This document shows, in pieces, positions 6,336 to 7,196 of a stretch of 7,196 nucleotides of DNA. Source of the stretch: a bacterium (GTDB lineage: Bacteria > DRYD01 > JALUEN01); assembly GCA_027052755.1 (NCBI GenBank), contig JALUEN010000261.1, positions 1 through 7,196 of the forward strand, in the 5' to 3' direction. The translations under genes and the position numbers were made by a program. The notes under the pieces are model-generated. The model searched no databases. It saw only the letters and a list, made by a program, of their open reading frames with translations, and was not told where the DNA came from. Position 1 is the stretch's first letter. Every line of letters begins with the position of its first letter.

Positions 6336-7046
6336 TTACGCTACCTTCTTATCCTTAGCTCCCTCTGATGAGCTTGGTGAATCTAAGAGAGCGGCGATAA
6401 CACCTCCAGCTACTCCACCTATCACCGCTCCTAGGGCAGCGTACGTCAGTACCTTACCTGCTACGTTAACCCCATGCTCAAACTTCACATCAGGTACTTG
6501 ATAGGTATCTATGACGTTATACCTGATCTTAGGGTAGAAGTAATGCCAATATCCTCTAACCTCTTGATAAGTGTGGGTGTTACCCTCTGAGTCAACGTAG
6601 GTCTCTACGTCGTAATCAGCTACCACTCTCTCATCCCAACCGTTAAATATAGGTTCCTTAACATCCTTTGTGTGCCACTGAACAAAGGGTTTACCATGCC
6701 CAGTGAAGGTCTTAGTGATATTACGGTAAACAACCTGTCCAGTCTCATCCTTTACTGGAACAGGCCTTATTACCGGCTCTGTTGGAGTGTTGTGATGTCC
6801 CCAGCCTATTCCACCGAAGGCAGGCTCATAATAATCCTCAGGAATATGCCCAATAACCTTCTGCTGATATACTGGTTCCTTCCAGCTTAGTGTAACACTC
6901 TCAACAGGGACTTTCTCTATCTCCTTGTGAGCTAGATAACCTCCGTAAGCTGCACCTCCTGCTGCACCTATCCCAGCACCTATAGCTGCCCCCATAAGAA
7001 CCTTCTTCCTATTTTGAGTCCTGAATAACCCACTCTTTACCTTCAT
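6336..7046 (-). CDS. Unrecognised membrane protein with two glycine-zipper helices around a Tyr/Trp/His-rich domain
   Basis: I do not recognise this 236-residue protein. A basic N-terminus (K2, K4, R9, R13, K14, K15) precedes a Gly/Ala helix at about 17-39, in which Gly19, 23, 27, 31 and 35 form an unbroken GxxxG series. A second hydrophobic helix at about 199-221 has Gly206, 210, 214 and Ala218 in the same spacing. The last 15 residues are hydrophilic (Ser, Asp, Lys). The positive-inside rule predicts both ends inside and residues 40-195 outside. That middle part is soluble, with no Cys, and is rich in aromatic residues, His, Val and Pro (for example GWGHHN near 81-86 and WHYFYP near 167-172), suggesting beta structure. 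The ATG has a long G-rich Shine-Dalgarno and a credible promoter, which suggests strong expression. The gene converges on the dehydrogenase and ends at the shared terminator. It could be a surface or envelope protein, a channel-like oligomer or part of a secreted assembly; none of these is proven. Reading frame confidence is high, function unknown. Confidence 0.85.
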   Translation of the reverse strand: MKVKSGLFRTQNRKKVLMGAAIGAGIGAAGGAAYGGYLAHKEIEKVPVESVTLSWKEPVYQQKVIGHIPEDYYEPAFGGIGWGHHNTPTEPVIRPVPVKDETGQVVYRNITKTFTGHGKPFVQWHTKDVKEPIFNGWDERVVADYDVETYVDSEGNTHTYQEVRGYWHYFYPKIRYNVIDTYQVPDVKFEHGVNVAGKVLTYAALGAVIGGVAGGVIAALLDSPSSSEGAKDKKVA

Positions 7047-7050
7047 ATCC

Positions 7051-7061
7051 CTCCCCCTCCT
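7051..7061 (-). promoter_or_regulatory. Extended G-rich Shine-Dalgarno of the membrane protein
   Basis: On the - strand this reads AGGAGGGGGAG, ending 4 nt before the ATG (7046-7044). It is identical in sequence and spacing to the site at 5045-5055. Confidence 0.8.
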
Positions 7062-7079
7062 GTATCAGTTCTCACTTTA

Positions 7080-7108
7080 ATTTTACTTTAAAGGGTTGTC
7101 TTTGCGAA
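7080..7108 (-). promoter_or_regulatory. Sigma-70-like promoter of the membrane protein gene
   Basis: Reading the - strand, TTCGCA (7108-7103) is a 4/6 match to the -35 box and TAAAAT (7085-7080) a 5/6 match to the -10 box, with an exact 17-nt spacer. The start of transcription would fall near 7073, leaving a leader of about 27 nt that contains the Shine-Dalgarno. The bases further upstream (7111-7153) are rich in A and T tracts, resembling an UP element. Confidence 0.5.
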
Positions 7109-7196
7109 GGATTTTATGAAAATTAATGTAAAAAAAGTGTTAAAAAGTTTTTAGTTTCCTGGATCATTCTAGGGAGACCTTAGGGGGTGTTTAAGT
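7109..7196. other. AT-rich flank at the right window edge, no gene seen
   Basis: Positions 7111-7153 are strongly AT-rich and include the palindrome TAAAAAGTTTTTA (7141-7153). Beyond that the sequence becomes mixed, with a GGGGG run near 7183. No supported coding region or RNA gene is visible; a divergent gene could begin outside the window. Confidence 0.5.

Noticed and set aside
6672..6890. 72-codon open frame on the + strand
   Set aside because: It lies wholly antisense inside the membrane-protein gene, which has a promoter, ribosome site and terminator. The + frame has none of these and its translation shows no recognisable feature.
7074..7091. Direct repeat ACTTTAA spaced 11 bp apart
   Set aside because: Only two short AT-rich copies overlap the -10 box region. 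This could be chance, and there is no sign of a wider array.
1..7196. CRISPR arrays, tRNA or rRNA genes, insertion sequences
   Set aside because: I saw no regularly spaced repeats, cloverleaf-like sequence, rRNA-like sequence, transposase gene or terminal inverted repeats anywhere in the window.

Overview
The window looks like a chromosomal segment of a thermophilic bacterium. The GC content is moderate. Arginine is coded almost entirely by AGG/AGA and isoleucine often by ATA, and the coding strands are purine-rich. These traits are common in (hyper)thermophiles. A bacterial rather than archaeal origin is supported by four things: a bacterial-type prolyl-tRNA synthetase with the INS editing insertion, a lipoprotein-type signal peptide, strong Shine-Dalgarno sites including one that selects a TTG start, and a stem-loop terminator with U-tracts. 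The phylum cannot be fixed from this sequence. The nearest relative I recall for the dehydrogenase is the Thermotoga inositol enzyme, but the codon usage does not settle placement.

Region 1 (1-4911, all +) is a tightly packed run of four genes: the 3' end of a probable sugar-type periplasmic binding protein (1-366), a family 1 extracellular solute-binding lipoprotein (417-1760), an M16 zinc metallopeptidase (about 1817-3124) and prolyl-tRNA synthetase (proS, 3166-4911). The gaps are about 40-60 nt and I see no terminator between them, so they may be co-transcribed. Two solute-binding genes sit next to each other without permease or ATPase genes in view. Their transporter may lie to the left or elsewhere.

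Region 2 (4912-6335) begins with a 148-nt spacer holding a palindrome and a tentative promoter. It continues with a zinc-dependent medium-chain dehydrogenase resembling scyllo-inosose 3-dehydrogenase (5060-6232, +) and ends in a strong bidirectional terminator (6274-6318).

Region 3 (6336-7196, -) has one convergent gene, read leftward. It encodes a 236-residue protein of no family I recognise. Two glycine-zipper membrane segments flank a Tyr/Trp/His-rich, probably extracytoplasmic domain of about 155 residues. It has the best promoter in the window and an 11-nt Shine-Dalgarno block identical in sequence and spacing to that of the dehydrogenase.

The binding proteins and the dehydrogenase are compatible with uptake and oxidation of sugars or polyols, but no complete pathway is present. 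The protein at 6336-7046 is the most novel item here.
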